A stretch of DNA of 55,649 nucleotides, from positions 1-55,649 of the forward strand of contig CAIXRA010000059.1 in NCBI GenBank assembly GCA_903921725.1, written 5' to 3'. The notes beneath the pieces are model-generated. The model did no database searches. It was not told where the DNA came from and was given only the letters and a program-made list of their open reading frames with translations. Position numbers and translations under genes: made by a program. Below, in pieces: positions 42,351-53,800 of the stretch (its first letter is position 1; each line of letters opens with the position of its first letter). Source of the DNA: an uncultured Lentisphaerota bacterium. Its GTDB lineage: Bacteria > Verrucomicrobiota > Lentisphaeria > Oligosphaerales > CAITYL01.

Positions 42351-43364
42351 TCAGCTCCAAAGATCCGAGGGGAGCTCCGGCTTGGCCTGGCGGGTCATGA
42401 GGTCGCGCAGCGCCTGTCGCGGATCCTTGCCCTCGTAAAGCCCGGCATGCACCTCGGCGATGATCGGGACCTCGACCCCGGCCTTCTGCGCCAGCCGGAA
42501 CGCGCTCTCCGTGGTCAGCACCCCCTCGGCGACGACCATCCCCATCTCCGTCTGGATCTCGGCCAGCGTCCGCCCCTTGCCAAGCTCCTCGCCGACATGG
42601 CGGTTGCGGCTGTGGCGGCTGGTGCAGGTGACGATCAGGTCGCCGATGCCGCTCAGCCCGAAAAAGGTCTCCGTCCGCCCGCCCAACGCCTTGCCGAGCC
42701 GGGAGAGCTCGACCACGCCGCGGGTCATCAGCGCCGCCTTCGTGTTGTCGCCGAACCCCATGCCGTCGCACACCCCCGCCGCCAGCGCCAGCACGTTTTT
42801 GAGCGCGCCGCCGAGCTCCACTCCCACGACGTCGCCGGAGGTGTACACGCGGAACACCGGGTTCATGAAGGCGTCGCGCACCGTCTCCGCCGCCGCGTTG
42901 TCGGCCGCCGCCGCCACCACCGCCGACGGGATGCCGCGCGAGACCTCCTCGGCATGGCTCGGCCCGGACAGCACCGCGTACCGCGCGCCGCCGAGGAGTT
43001 CCCCGACCATTTCGCTGATCCGCTTGAGGCTGGCGATCTCAATCCCCTTGGCGACGTTGACCAGGATCGTCTCCCGCGGAATCCGCAGCTCACGGAGCTT
43101 GACGAGCAGCCCGCGCATGTACTGCGTCGGCGAGGCCAGCACCAGAATGTCGCACCCTTCCGCGGCTTTGGCCAGGTCCGCCTCCAGCACGAGCGAGTCG
43201 GGCAGGGTGACGCCCGCGAGGAAACGGGGGTTCTTCCGCGTCCGCGCCATCTCCGCCACATAGTCCGGGAACGGCCCCCAGAGCCGGACCTCGTGCCCGT
43301 TGCCGCACAGCACCAGCGCCAAGGCCGTGCCCCAGCCGCCGTCACTCAAAACCGCGATTTTCAT
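42351..43364 (-). CDS. gpsA: Glycerol-3-phosphate dehydrogenase [NAD(P)+]
   Basis: Makes sn-glycerol-3-phosphate for phospholipid synthesis. The 337-residue protein has an N-terminal dinucleotide fold, though the usual GxGxxG is changed to 'SDGGWGTALA', plus 'GPSHAEEV', 'VGVELGGALKNVLALAAG', 'FGLSGIGDL' and 'CTSRHSRNRHVGEELGKG'. AAGGGG lies five bases before the ATG. It is encoded after plsY, the next enzyme in the pathway, separated by an inverted-repeat spacer. Confidence 0.95.
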   Translation of the reverse strand: MKIAVLSDGGWGTALALVLCGNGHEVRLWGPFPDYVAEMARTRKNPRFLAGVTLPDSLVLEADLAKAAEGCDILVLASPTQYMRGLLVKLRELRIPRETILVNVAKGIEIASLKRISEMVGELLGGARYAVLSGPSHAEEVSRGIPSAVVAAAADNAAAETVRDAFMNPVFRVYTSGDVVGVELGGALKNVLALAAGVCDGMGFGDNTKAALMTRGVVELSRLGKALGGRTETFFGLSGIGDLIVTCTSRHSRNRHVGEELGKGRTLAEIQTEMGMVVAEGVLTTESAFRLAQKAGVEVPIIAEVHAGLYEGKDPRQALRDLMTRQAKPELPSDLWS

Positions 43365-43385
43365 GAAAACCCCTTATCTGTTTGT

Positions 43386-43470
43386 CCGCGAATTTCACGA
43401 ATGAACACGAATTTGTTATTGACGCGTTGTTTTCAAGAAACCGATTCGTGGCCATTCGTGAAATTCGTGG
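43386..43470. repeat. Long inverted repeat of ATTCGTG words
   Basis: A 27-base left arm (43386-43412) and a 27-base right arm (43444-43470) match in 24 positions as inverted copies, with a 31-base loop. The arms are built from ATTCGTG and its complement. It lies between plsY and gpsA and could fold into a large hairpin in the transcript. Words of this kind recur as intergenic repeats in many environmental genomes. Confidence 0.8.
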
Positions 43471-43480
43471 ACACTCTCGT

Positions 43481-44131
43481 TCATTTCTTCCCAAACCGGC
43501 TCTCCGTGCCGTCCAGCAGCCGGCGGATATTGCCGTGATGTTTGGCGATGACCAGCACCGTGAGCACGACGCAGACCCCGAGCAGCGCGGTGCGCAGCGG
43601 CCCCCACTCCACCAGCGGGAACGGATTGACCCCGCCGAAGTGCAGGCCGAACGCCGCCACCGGCAGCGCCGCCGCCGCGATGATGCTGGCCAGCGAGACA
43701 TACCGGCCGATCTTGAAGCTGACGACCCATACCAGCAGCGCCGCCACGGCCGGCAGCGGCGCCAGCGGAAGCAGCGTCCCCGCCGCCGTCGCCACACCCT
43801 TGCCACCTTTGAACTTCAGCCACACCGGCCAGACATGCCCCGCCACCGTGGCGAACACCGCAATCATCGGGGCATAGGCATCCGCGCCGCCCTCCGCCTT
43901 CCGCGCCAGCAGGGTCGCCGCCAGCACCGGTCCGGCGCCCTTCAGGAAATCCAGCGCGAAGCAGCCATACCCCCAACCCTTGCCGAGCACCCGCAGCACG
44001 TTCGTCGCGCCGACGTTGCCGCTGCCGTGCATGCGGATGTCGATGCCGTTGAACCGGCCGATGATGTACGCCCACGGGATGCTCCCGAGCAGGTAGCTCC
44101 CCGCCAGCGTGTAGATCCACAGGTATGCCAT
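43481..44131 (-). CDS. plsY: Acyl-phosphate glycerol-3-phosphate acyltransferase PlsY
   Basis: Membrane enzyme of 216 residues that transfers an acyl group from acyl phosphate to glycerol-3-phosphate. Three PlsY motifs are visible: 'GSGNVGATNVLRVLGK', 'GHVWPVWLKFKGGKGVAT' and 'KHHGNIRRLLDGTE'. Five membrane helices are expected. The start is the ATG at 44131; the frame extends upstream to 44380 through a 45-bp repeat, which would add an unlikely leader. It feeds gpsA's product into phosphatidic acid synthesis. Confidence 0.93.
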   Translation of the reverse strand: MAYLWIYTLAGSYLLGSIPWAYIIGRFNGIDIRMHGSGNVGATNVLRVLGKGWGYGCFALDFLKGAGPVLAATLLARKAEGGADAYAPMIAVFATVAGHVWPVWLKFKGGKGVATAAGTLLPLAPLPAVAALLVWVVSFKIGRYVSLASIIAAAALPVAAFGLHFGGVNPFPLVEWGPLRTALLGVCVVLTVLVIAKHHGNIRRLLDGTESRFGKK

Positions 44132-44255
44132 GCCTCGCCAATCCTTCCGCACCCGACGGTGCTTTGAGCGGGGCCCATGCCCGCAAGCCGGTAAGCTAAA
44201 CCGGATTTGTGAACTTGCCATCGCCGCCGACCGCCGACCCGCCGACCCGCCGACC

Positions 44256-44382
44256 AACGCCTTCCGCAAGCCGCCCCAACGGGGCATCACACCAACCCGC
44301 AACGCTTTACGCAAGCCGCCCCAACGGGGCATCACACCAACCCGCAACGCCTTCCGCAAGCCGCCCCAACGGGGCATCACAT
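44256..44382. repeat. Three tandem copies of a 45-bp repeat
   Basis: Units begin at 44256, 44301 and 44346, with a constant 45-base period; the last is truncated. Each contains CGCAAGCCGCCCCAACGGGG, whose CCCCAACGGGG part is palindromic. They lie upstream of plsY and happen to be open in its frame, but are unlikely to be translated. Confidence 0.9.
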
Positions 44383-44387
44383 CATAG

Positions 44388-44406
44388 CCTGGGGCAGCGC
44401 CCCAGG
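44388..44406. repeat. Perfect 8-bp hairpin CCTGGGGC-AGC-GCCCCAGG
   Basis: A stem of 8 bp with a 3-base loop, directly after the 45-bp repeats. It looks like a mobile or dispersed palindromic repeat unit rather than a terminator, as A and not T follows on the plus strand. On the minus strand T residues follow, but nothing is transcribed into it from that side. Confidence 0.7.
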
Positions 44407-44750
44407 AAAAATGGTAACAATAAAGGTTTCAACCCTGAAGGGGTTGCCCAACGAATCCCAACCGGGCGGCAAGCGTGGGCAAAAGAACATTCAACGCTCA
44501 ATGTCGACGGTTAGGCGCGAGAAGGGACAAACCATCCACCCTCCGGAACACCGCCGCCACAACCCAAAAGTCTGACCCAAAAAATCGTAAAAACATGGGA
44601 AAGCCATCCCCGCTGCCAGCCGACGAAGACATAAAAAACGCCCCAAAAGCATCCATTTGCTTAATTTTTACGCCATGATTAATTAATACCTTTTACATTC
44701 GTGCGCTTTTTGTCAAGGCCACGCTTGCCGAGTTGTTTTTTTTGTGTAAA

Positions 44751-44778
44751 TTGTCAACAAGTCAAGTAGTTCTATCAA
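44751..44778 (+). promoter_or_regulatory. Possible promoter of the giant PEP-CTERM gene
   Basis: TTGTCA (44751-44756) and TATCAA (44773-44778) are 16 bases apart in AT-rich DNA. Other weaker pairs exist nearby, so the choice is uncertain. Confidence 0.3.
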
Positions 44779-44789
44779 GGTTACTCATG

Positions 44790-44804
44790 CAGGCACTATG
44801 CCTG
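44790..44804 (+). promoter_or_regulatory. Leader hairpin of the giant gene
   Basis: CAGGCA and TGCCTG form a perfect 6-bp stem around CTA, 44 bases before the start codon. It may be an operator or an mRNA-stabilising hairpin. Confidence 0.35.
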
Positions 44805-44848
44805 TATGGATTATGGATTTTTGAAAAAAGCAGGCAAGGAGTCCTAAC

Positions 44849-47800
44849 ATGATGAATCGTAAAACATTGTGGCTCGCTCTCGCAACGGTCGGCCTCACGG
44901 CCACGGCAAACGCCGCCCTCTTCACATGGACCGGCGCGACCAATTCCTCTTGGGCGACCGGCACCAACTGGGGCCCGTCCTTCGGCGTGACCACGGACAC
45001 GCTTGTCTATGGCGCCGGCACGGGCGTGGGCACAGCCATCGTCAACCCCACCGAGACGCTTGACGGCTCCTACACCGTTGGCGGCATCTACGCTGGCAAC
45101 TCCAACGCCATCACCATCACCGGCTCCGCCGGCAACGTGCTCACCATCGGAACGGGCGGCATCCTGCTGAACTCCGGCACGGGTGCGGGCATCACCATCA
45201 ATGCAGACGTCGCGCTTGGCGGCACGCAGTCGTGGGTCACGGGCGGGCTCACCAACACCCGCCCCATCACGGTGGGCGGCGCGGTCAACCTCAATTCCTA
45301 CACGCTGACCGTCCAGACCAACAACACCAACGTGGCGACGATTTCCGGCAACGTCAGCGGAACGGGCGGCATTACCCATACGACCGGCGGCACTTTGAGC
45401 CTCTCGGGATCGAACAGTTTCTCCGGCGCGCTGACAAACTCCGCCGGCACGCTGAGCCTTAGCGGGACGAATAGCCTCTCCGGCCTTCTGACAAACTCCG
45501 GCGGCACGACGACGATTACGGGGACGAATACTTTTACCAATGCCGGTGATACCATGACAATCAGCGCCGGTACCGTCACGTTCACGGGCGGCACGACGAC
45601 GATGTCGGGCACCTTCAAGACCGCCGGCAGCTCCAGCAAGGGGACGCTAAACGTCAATTCAGGTGCCACGCTGAATACGTCCGCGCTGTGGAGCGCTTGG
45701 GGCACCACCATGACCATTGACGGCGCGCTGAATGTGACGAACACCTTGACGTTCGGCGGTGGCGCCAGCACGGTTACGGGCATCGGCACGGTCAAGGCGC
45801 AGACTCTGACAAACAACAACTCTGGCACCACCAACCTTAACGGTGCGCGCTTTAACTTGGGTTCTGGCGGCATCAGCAGCAACACAGCCCTCAATCTCGG
45901 GGCCACGACTCTCGGAGCCTATGCCAACTGGAGCAGCTCCGCCGCAATGGCCCTGACCGATATCGCCACGGGGACGACCGTCAACACGCTTGACTCCGTC
46001 GACGGCGTCACCGGCCGCGCCATCACGCTCTCCGGTGTCCTTTCGGGCGTTGGCGCACTGGCCAAGACCGGCACCGGCTCTTTGGTTCTTTCCGGCACTA
46101 ACACCTACGCCGGCACGACCTCCGTCACCGGCGGCACGCTGAACCTGGCCAATGGCTACGCCCTGCAGAACAGCACGCTGACCACGGCCGGCGTCGAATT
46201 CGCCAGCACTGTCGCCGCGAACGCCTTCACCTTCGGCGGCTTGAGCGGCAGCAGCAACATCGCCCTCCAGAACACCGCCGCCACCGCCATCGCCCTGAGC
46301 ATCGGCAACAGCAACAGCAACACCACCTACACCGGCACCCTTTCCGCGGGCGGCAGCCTGCTCAAGATCGGCACCGGCACCTTGACCCTCGGCGGCACCA
46401 ACGCCTACACCGGCGCGACCAAGGTCAACGCGGGTACGATGGTCATCGACTTCAGCAACGCCTCCGCCCCGGTCAGCAATATCGTAGGTAGCTCCAGCGC
46501 CCTGACGCTGGGCGGCGGCACCCTGATGATCAACGGCAAAGCCGGCGTCACCAGCGCCCAGACCTTCAACGGCGCCACGCTCACGGCGGGTACCGCCTCG
46601 ACCCTCAGCGTCACCTCCGGCGCCTCCGGCACGGCCAACCTCAACATCGGTGCGATCACCCGCGGCGCGGGCAGTCTGCTCAATGTTGTGCTGCCGACCT
46701 CCGGCAACATCACCTCCACTGGCGGTGCCACGAGCCTGATCAGCGACGCCACGACCGGCGGCGCGTACATCACCATCAATGGCACTGACTGGGCGGCGCG
46801 CGACGCCAGCTCGAACATCGTTGCGGCTTCCTACGCCGACTACACCGGCAGCACCGTCATGGCCGGCAATGCCAACCTCACCGGCACGGTGACGCTCACC
46901 GGCGCCTCGACGCCCGACGCCATCAAGATTACCGCAGGCGCCTACAACATCGTCAACGCCGGCTTCAACCTCACGGCGCGCGGCATCCAGGCCAACCAGA
47001 ACACCACTCTTTCCGGCGCGGGCACCATCAGCGCCACCCAGGCGGGCGGCGAACTGGTCATCAATCAGACGGCGAACACGATGACGGTCACCTCGGCCGT
47101 CGTCAACAACACCAGCGCCTCCACACTGACCAAGGTCGGCGCGGGCACCCTGGTTCTTGCCGGTGCCAACACCTACACGGGAGCCACCATCATCTCGGGC
47201 GGCACGCTCCAGTTCGGCAACGGCGGCGCGGGCATGACACTGGCCAGCAGCGGCATCACGAACTACGGCACGCTGGCCTTCAACAACAGCGACGCCATGA
47301 GCTACAGCGGCACCATCAGCGGCACCGGCGGCCTGACCAAGTCCGGCACGGGCACCCTGACGCTTTCCGGCTCGAGTAACTACACCGGCGTTGCCTCGAT
47401 CACCGCCGGCACCATCAAGCTCGGCAACGGCGCGGCACTCGGCACGCCCGTCGTCGGCGGCAGCCCCGTCACCCAGATCGTCATCAGCAACGGCGGCGCG
47501 GTTGACCTCAACGGGATTGCCACCACCTACGGCTACACCATCGCCGGCACGGGCGTCGGCGGCACGGGCGCCCTGGGCAACACCGGTGCGGCAATCAGCA
47601 CTGGAAACGCCCAGGCCTCGAAGATCAAACTCTCGGCCAACGCCTCCATCGGCGGCACCGCCAACTGGGCGCTGCTGACCAGCAGCTACGGCGCGACCAG
47701 CCTGGATCTCGGCGGCTTCACGCTGACCAAGACCGGCGCGAACACGATCTACCTGTGCAACACCACGACCACGGCGGGCACGATCCAGATTTCGAGCGGC

Positions 47801-50800
47801 ACGCTGTCCCAGACAAATGCCGCCAACACTCTCACCGCCTCTGCGTTCACGCTTGACAACACGGCGGGCGCCACGTTGGATCTTGGCGACCGAGCCATGG
47901 CGATCGGCTCGCTGGCTGGCGGCGGCACCACCGGCGGCAATGTCACTCTTGGCGCCAACGCGCTGACGGTGGGCGCCCTGAACACGAACACGACCTATGC
48001 CGGTGCCATCAGCGGCACGGGAACCCTGACCAAGAACGGCACGGGCACGATGACGCTTACCGGCACCAGCGGCTTCTCGGGCAAGACGACCATCAACAGC
48101 GGCTTTATCGCCGTGAACACGGTCGGCAACTCCGGCTCGAACTCCCCGCTCGGCACCAACGGCACCATCGACCTCACCTCCGGCACCTACGGCCTGGTGT
48201 ACATTGGCGCCGGCGAGACCACCAACAAGGTGATCAACTTCAACTCGGCGGCCAACGGCGGCACGGTCAACAACAACGGTACCGGCACGCTGACCTTCTC
48301 CAACGCCTTCACCTCCGCGGCGACCGGCAACTATGGTGCGGCCTTCGGCGCCAACGCCAACATGAGCATCGTCGGCATCACCCAGACCGCCACGCCCTAC
48401 CTGATTAACATGAACAAGAACGGCGTGGGCACCCTGACGCTGACGGGTTCGAACAACCTCAAGGGCGGTGCCTTCAACGTCAACGCCGGCATCCTCTCCT
48501 TCGCGTCCACGGCCACAACCGGCCAGGGTACCGGCACGGCGGCGGCCATCGGCCGCACTGCCGGTGCGGTCATGAAGGTTGCCAGCGGCGCCTCGGTCTA
48601 CACCTCCACGGCGAACGGCGCCACCACCATCCTGGGCGGCTGGGCCACCTACGGCGACAACACGTGGGCCGTCGCGAACGGCGTCTCGAGCCCGATCACC
48701 GGCCTGGCCTCCTTCACCAATGACACCTGGGCCGCCGGCAACAACACCGACGTGACCATCAGCAGCGCCCCGACGTCCGGCTCGACCACCAACTCGCTGC
48801 GCTTCAACACCGCGGGCGCCCAGACCGTGACCCTCGCCGGCACCAACACCATCACCAGCGGCGGCATCCTGGCCACTTCGACCGTCGGCAACAACGCCAC
48901 CCTGATCACGGGCGGCTCGCTGATGAGCGGCATCGCCGGCGACCTGATCATCCACCAGAACAACACGTCCAACGCCCTGACCATCGCCAGCGTCATCGTG
49001 CCCAACAGCACCTCCGGCCTGACCAAGTCCGGCACGGGCACCCTGATCCTGAGCGGCGCCAACACCTACACCGGCACCACCACGGTGCTCGAGGGCGTGC
49101 TGGAGACGCAGAACAACGCCAACGGCGTCGGCAAGATGTATGTCGTGGCGCCGAGCGCGACCCTGTTCCTGGGCCACACCACCAGCACCACCTGGGGCGG
49201 CGGCAACGGCGTCACGGTAAACGGCGCCGGCACCAGCGCCACCTCGGGCCTCTACCTCAAGGGCGGGCTGGCCTACCAGTTCGGCTCCACCCTCACCCTG
49301 CAGGGCACCCCGACGACCGTACGCACCTACGGCACCGGAAACGCCACCCTGAACGGCGGCGACGTGAACAACACGCATCTTTACGTGGCCGCCTCCGGCT
49401 CCGGCTCGGTGCTTGGTTCCACGGTGAACATCAACTGCACGAACTACGGCTACCGCATGAACGTGGACATGGGCGCCAACACCGCCACCGGCGACTTGAC
49501 GATCGCCGGCGTGATCTCCGGTTCGGGCACCAACGGCAACGGCGGCCCCTACGGCACCACCTGGCGCAAGGAAGGCGCCGGCTCCGTCCTGCTTACCGGC
49601 TCCAACACCTATGGCAGCGGTGTTTGCGTCAACGGCGGCACGATCATTGCGGGCGGCGGCGACAACCGCCTGTCGACCACCGCGGGCATCATCCTGAACA
49701 CCGGCACGGCGCTGCGCTTGAACGGCATCAACCAGACCCTCACCGACGTTTCGAGCGCCGGCACCGGCGGCTCCGTGCTGGGCAATTCGGCCACCCTGTC
49801 CACCCTGACGATCAGCACCACCAGCACCAACACCGTCACCAGCATCCTCGGCGGCGCGGGCGCCAACGAGAACAACCTGGCGTTCGTCAAGGCCGGCACG
49901 GGCACGGTGACGCTCTCCGGTGCCAACACCTACACCGGTACCACCAGTGTCACCGGCGGCATCCTGACAGTCTCCGGCGCGGGCACCTTGGCCGGCACGA
50001 CAGGCTTGTCGGTAAGCAGCGGTGCGCGATTCAACTATCTTCCCACGACGGTCGGCACCACCCTGACACTGGGCACCGGTTCGACCTTGAACCTGGCAGA
50101 TGGCAGCACGCTCGGGTTGGCTTGGAACACGACCACCATCAACAAGATTACGGCACTCGGCGCGGCAACCATCGGCACCGGCACCGGCGTGACCTTGGAC
50201 CTGACGGGGACCTACGCTTCGGGCACCACCTACACGGCGCTGACCGCCGCCAGCGGCCTCGACACGGGCAAGTATATCCTGCTCAACCCCACCACTTACA
50301 CGGCGGCGATTAACAAGACCGCCACGGCGGTGACCATCACCCCGACCACGGCTGCCGCGCTGACCACTGCTTATTGGAATGGCGGCCTCGCTGGCAATGC
50401 GAGCGTGTGGGCGGCTTCGGACGGCACCACCAGCAACTGGGCCACGGATGGCGCGGGAACAGCCACCGGCTTGGTTCCCGGTGCGGCTGCCAATGTGTTC
50501 TTTGCCACCAGCGGCGCGCAGGCGGCGAACCAAATCAATATGACACTTGGTGCCAACATGGCGGTCAACAGTCTGACCGTCAACGGCACGGCTAACACCC
50601 CCAACACCACCAATCCCATCAGCCTGCTCAGCACTGGCGGTTATACCCTGACCGTCGGCAGCACCACGGGATCCGGCATCACGGTTAATGCGGGCTCGGC
50701 TGCCGTTACGCTTGGCGCAAGCATCGCGCTCGGCAATGCCCAGACCTGGACGAACAACAGCAGCAATGCCCTGACCGTGAGTGGCACTGTCGCCAACGGC

Positions 50801-53800
50801 GGCTACCTGCTTACGACCGCCGGTTCCGGCGCAACGGCAATTTCCGGCATCATCAGTGGCGTCGGTGGCCTGACCAAGTCCGGCACCGGCACGCTGACGC
50901 TCACCGCCGCCAACAGCTACACGGGCACGACCACCATCGACAATGGCTCCGTTGTGATTGGAACGGGTGGCGCACTGGCCAACAACGCTTCCGCCACCAT
51001 CACCGTCAACAACGGCGGCACCCTGACGTTTGGCCGCAGCGATATGTTTGGCACGCATATCGTCGCCATGAACGCGCCGATCGTCATCAATGCCGGCGGC
51101 GTTGTGACCAACAATGGCTCGTTCTTCAACTCACTCGGTCTGGTTACGCTCAACGGCGGCACCCTTACGGCCGTCGGTGGTAAGGACGCGACATGGCCAT
51201 CCTATGGCCTGAAGGGAACCGTCACGGCTGGCGGCGCTACCACCTCCACAATTTCGGCCAGCGGCACTAATGCCGGCATAGCTCTGGGCGAGGATACTGT
51301 TCTTGGCACCACCTTTGATGTTGGCGCAGGCAGCACGTTGAATGTCTCGGCCGCGTTACTGAATGGTCGTACTGCCGCTTCGGTATCCCAAGCCAGCTAC
51401 CTTACCAAGATCGGCACCGGCACGCTGACGCTCTCCGGATCCAACAGCTACACCGGCGGCACGACAATCAGCAATGGCACGCTGGCGATTAACTCCGACA
51501 ACAGCCTCAGTACCTCCGGTTCGCTCACCTTCTCCGGTGCCAGCACCTTGTTGGAGACCGCCAACGTCACCAACAGCCGCGCCATCGTTGTCAATAGCGG
51601 CGTTACCGGCGCGACGATCGATACGGGCAGCTACACCTTCACCCAGAGTGCCGGCATCAACACCAACGGCGGCACGCTGACCAAGAGCGGCACCGGCACC
51701 CTCACCCTCAACGGCAACACGATCACCGGCGGCGGCGTGCTTGACATCACGGCTGGCCAGGTTAACATCAGTGGTACCGTCGCGCTGGGCACCACCAACC
51801 TCAAGGTGGAGAACAGCCGCACCATGGTAATCGGCTATGGTTCCGTTACAACCGGCGGCAGCATCACCCTGGGCTCCGGTTCTCAGCTGGGCATCCAGAA
51901 CGGTGGCGGCAGCAACTACAACATCACTTCGAACATCGTGCTTGCCTCCGGCAGCGGCAGCGCCAATGCCGCCTCCATCGGCGGATTTGTCTACGGCAGC
52001 AACACCAACCTCACCGGTACCATTTCCGGCACGGGTGATCTGCGCTGGCGCAACAGCATCCTCAGCGGCGGCAGTAACACCGCCACCCTGACGGCAGCCA
52101 GCGCCACTTCGGGCTGGGCCGTGAACAACTACACCGGCGCGACATCGTTTGAGGGGACAGGTCTTACATTCACCCTGTCCGCCAGTACGGGCGGCACGCT
52201 CAACCCCTTTGGTGTCAGCTCCAACGTGACCACCATTAATGGCGGGGCGGCGATCAAGTTTTATTCTTCGGGAACGGCCTCCACCTCAACCTCCCTCATC
52301 GCCAACCCGATTAACTTTTCGGCAGTCAACGGCGAGAGCACAACCTTCCTCCGGGAGGACGGCAATCTGAATCTGACCGGCGCGGTCGATGTCAGCACGA
52401 CCGGCACCGGCAAAATCGTGCTCAGTTCCAAGTGGGGTTATGCCAACGCAAAGGGGCTGGTTTTGTCGGGCATTCTAAGCGGCAGCGGCAACGTGACAGT
52501 CACCCAGCCCGGATCCGAGCAGGGCGCGGTTCACCTCGCGAACAACGCCAATTCCTACAACGGCACCATCACGCTGGACAGCACCGGCGGAGCGGCGGGC
52601 ATTTTGGTTCTGGATGCGGATGGTGCGGCCACGAATGCCGCCATCAACCTCGCAATCACCGCTGCCCACCTGAATGTCAATACGACAAATGCGACGATCG
52701 CGTCGTTGACCGGCGTGGCCGGCTCGCAGATTTCCGCCCGCACTGCCGGACAGATTCTGACCGTCAACCAAGCCACCAGCACCACCTTTGCCGGCGTCAT
52801 CGGCGGCACGGGCATTACCGGCGCGAATGCCGGGCTTGCGCTCGTCAAGTCGGGTAGCGGCACGCTGACGCTCACCGGCACCGGCAACTCCTATACCGGT
52901 GCGACCACGATCAGCGGCGGCACCCTGCAGGTCGGCAATGGCACCACGGACAGCTCAATCGCCACCAGCGCAAGCGTTACGAACAACAGCGCGCTTGTTT
53001 TCAATGTGCTGAGCAGCAGCGCCTACGGCAACGCCATCAGCGGCTCCGGCACCCTGACCAAGCTCGGCTCCGGCACCCTGACGCTGACGGGCTCGAATAG
53101 CTACGGCGGCGGTACGACCCTCAGCAACGGCATTGTCTCCTTCGCCAACGGTTCGCTCGGCACCACCGGCGCGGTCACGATGAACGGCGGCACGCTGCAG
53201 TGGGCGACCGGCAACACGCAGGACATCTCCACGCGCCTGACCTTGGTCGCCGCTACCGTCGCCACGCTTGACACCAACGGCAACAACGTCACCCTCGGCA
53301 CGGCGTTCGGCGGCGGCACCACCGGCAGCCTGGTCAAGTCCGGCTCCGGCACGCTGACGCTCTCCGGCGCCAATACCTACACGGGCGGCACGACCCTCAC
53401 CAACGGCGTCCTCTCCTTTGCCAATAACGGTCTCGGCACCACCGGCGCCATCACGATGAACGGCGGCACCCTGCAGTGGAACGGCAGCAACACGCAGGAC
53501 ATCTCCAGCCGCCTGACCATGGTTGCCGCTACCGCAACCACGCTCGACACCAACGGCAACAACATCACACTCGGCACCGCATTCGGTGGCACCACCTCCG
53601 CGCTGCTGACCAAGACCGGCAGCGGCACGCTGACCCTCTCCGGAGCCAACACCTACACGGGCACGACGACGGTCAACGCCGGCACGCTGGTGGTCAACGC
53701 CAAGAGCGGCGATGTGGCCTATGTCGTCAACAACGGCGCAACCCTCATGGTCGGCTATTCCACCGGCGGGGGCTATGCCAGCACCGGCCTGAAAATTAAT

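Larger units (their letters stand above)
44132..44848. other. Repeat-rich intergenic region between plsY and the giant surface gene
   Basis: No gene is credible here. In order it holds short GCCGACC repeats (about 44226-44255), the three 45-bp repeats, the hairpin at 44388-44406, a stretch with CCTGAAGGGG and AACCGGGCGG words (about 44430-44475), and AT-rich sequence from about 44620 to the start of the giant gene, which should contain its promoter. The flanking genes are divergent. Confidence 0.6.

Noticed and set aside
43481..44380. Extended plsY with a repeated Met-Pro-Arg-Trp-Gly-Gly leader
   Set aside because: The leader is a translation of the 45-bp intergenic repeats. Normal PlsY length and motifs begin at the ATG at 44131.
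45659..51058. An uninterrupted 1799-codon frame on the minus strand inside the giant gene
   Set aside because: It is the antisense of a Gly/Thr/Ala/Asn-rich repeat whose GC-rich codons rarely give antisense stops. Its product is low-complexity Ala/Gly/Arg/Asp, it has no ribosome site, and the plus-strand gene has a signal peptide, repeats and a PEP-CTERM tail.
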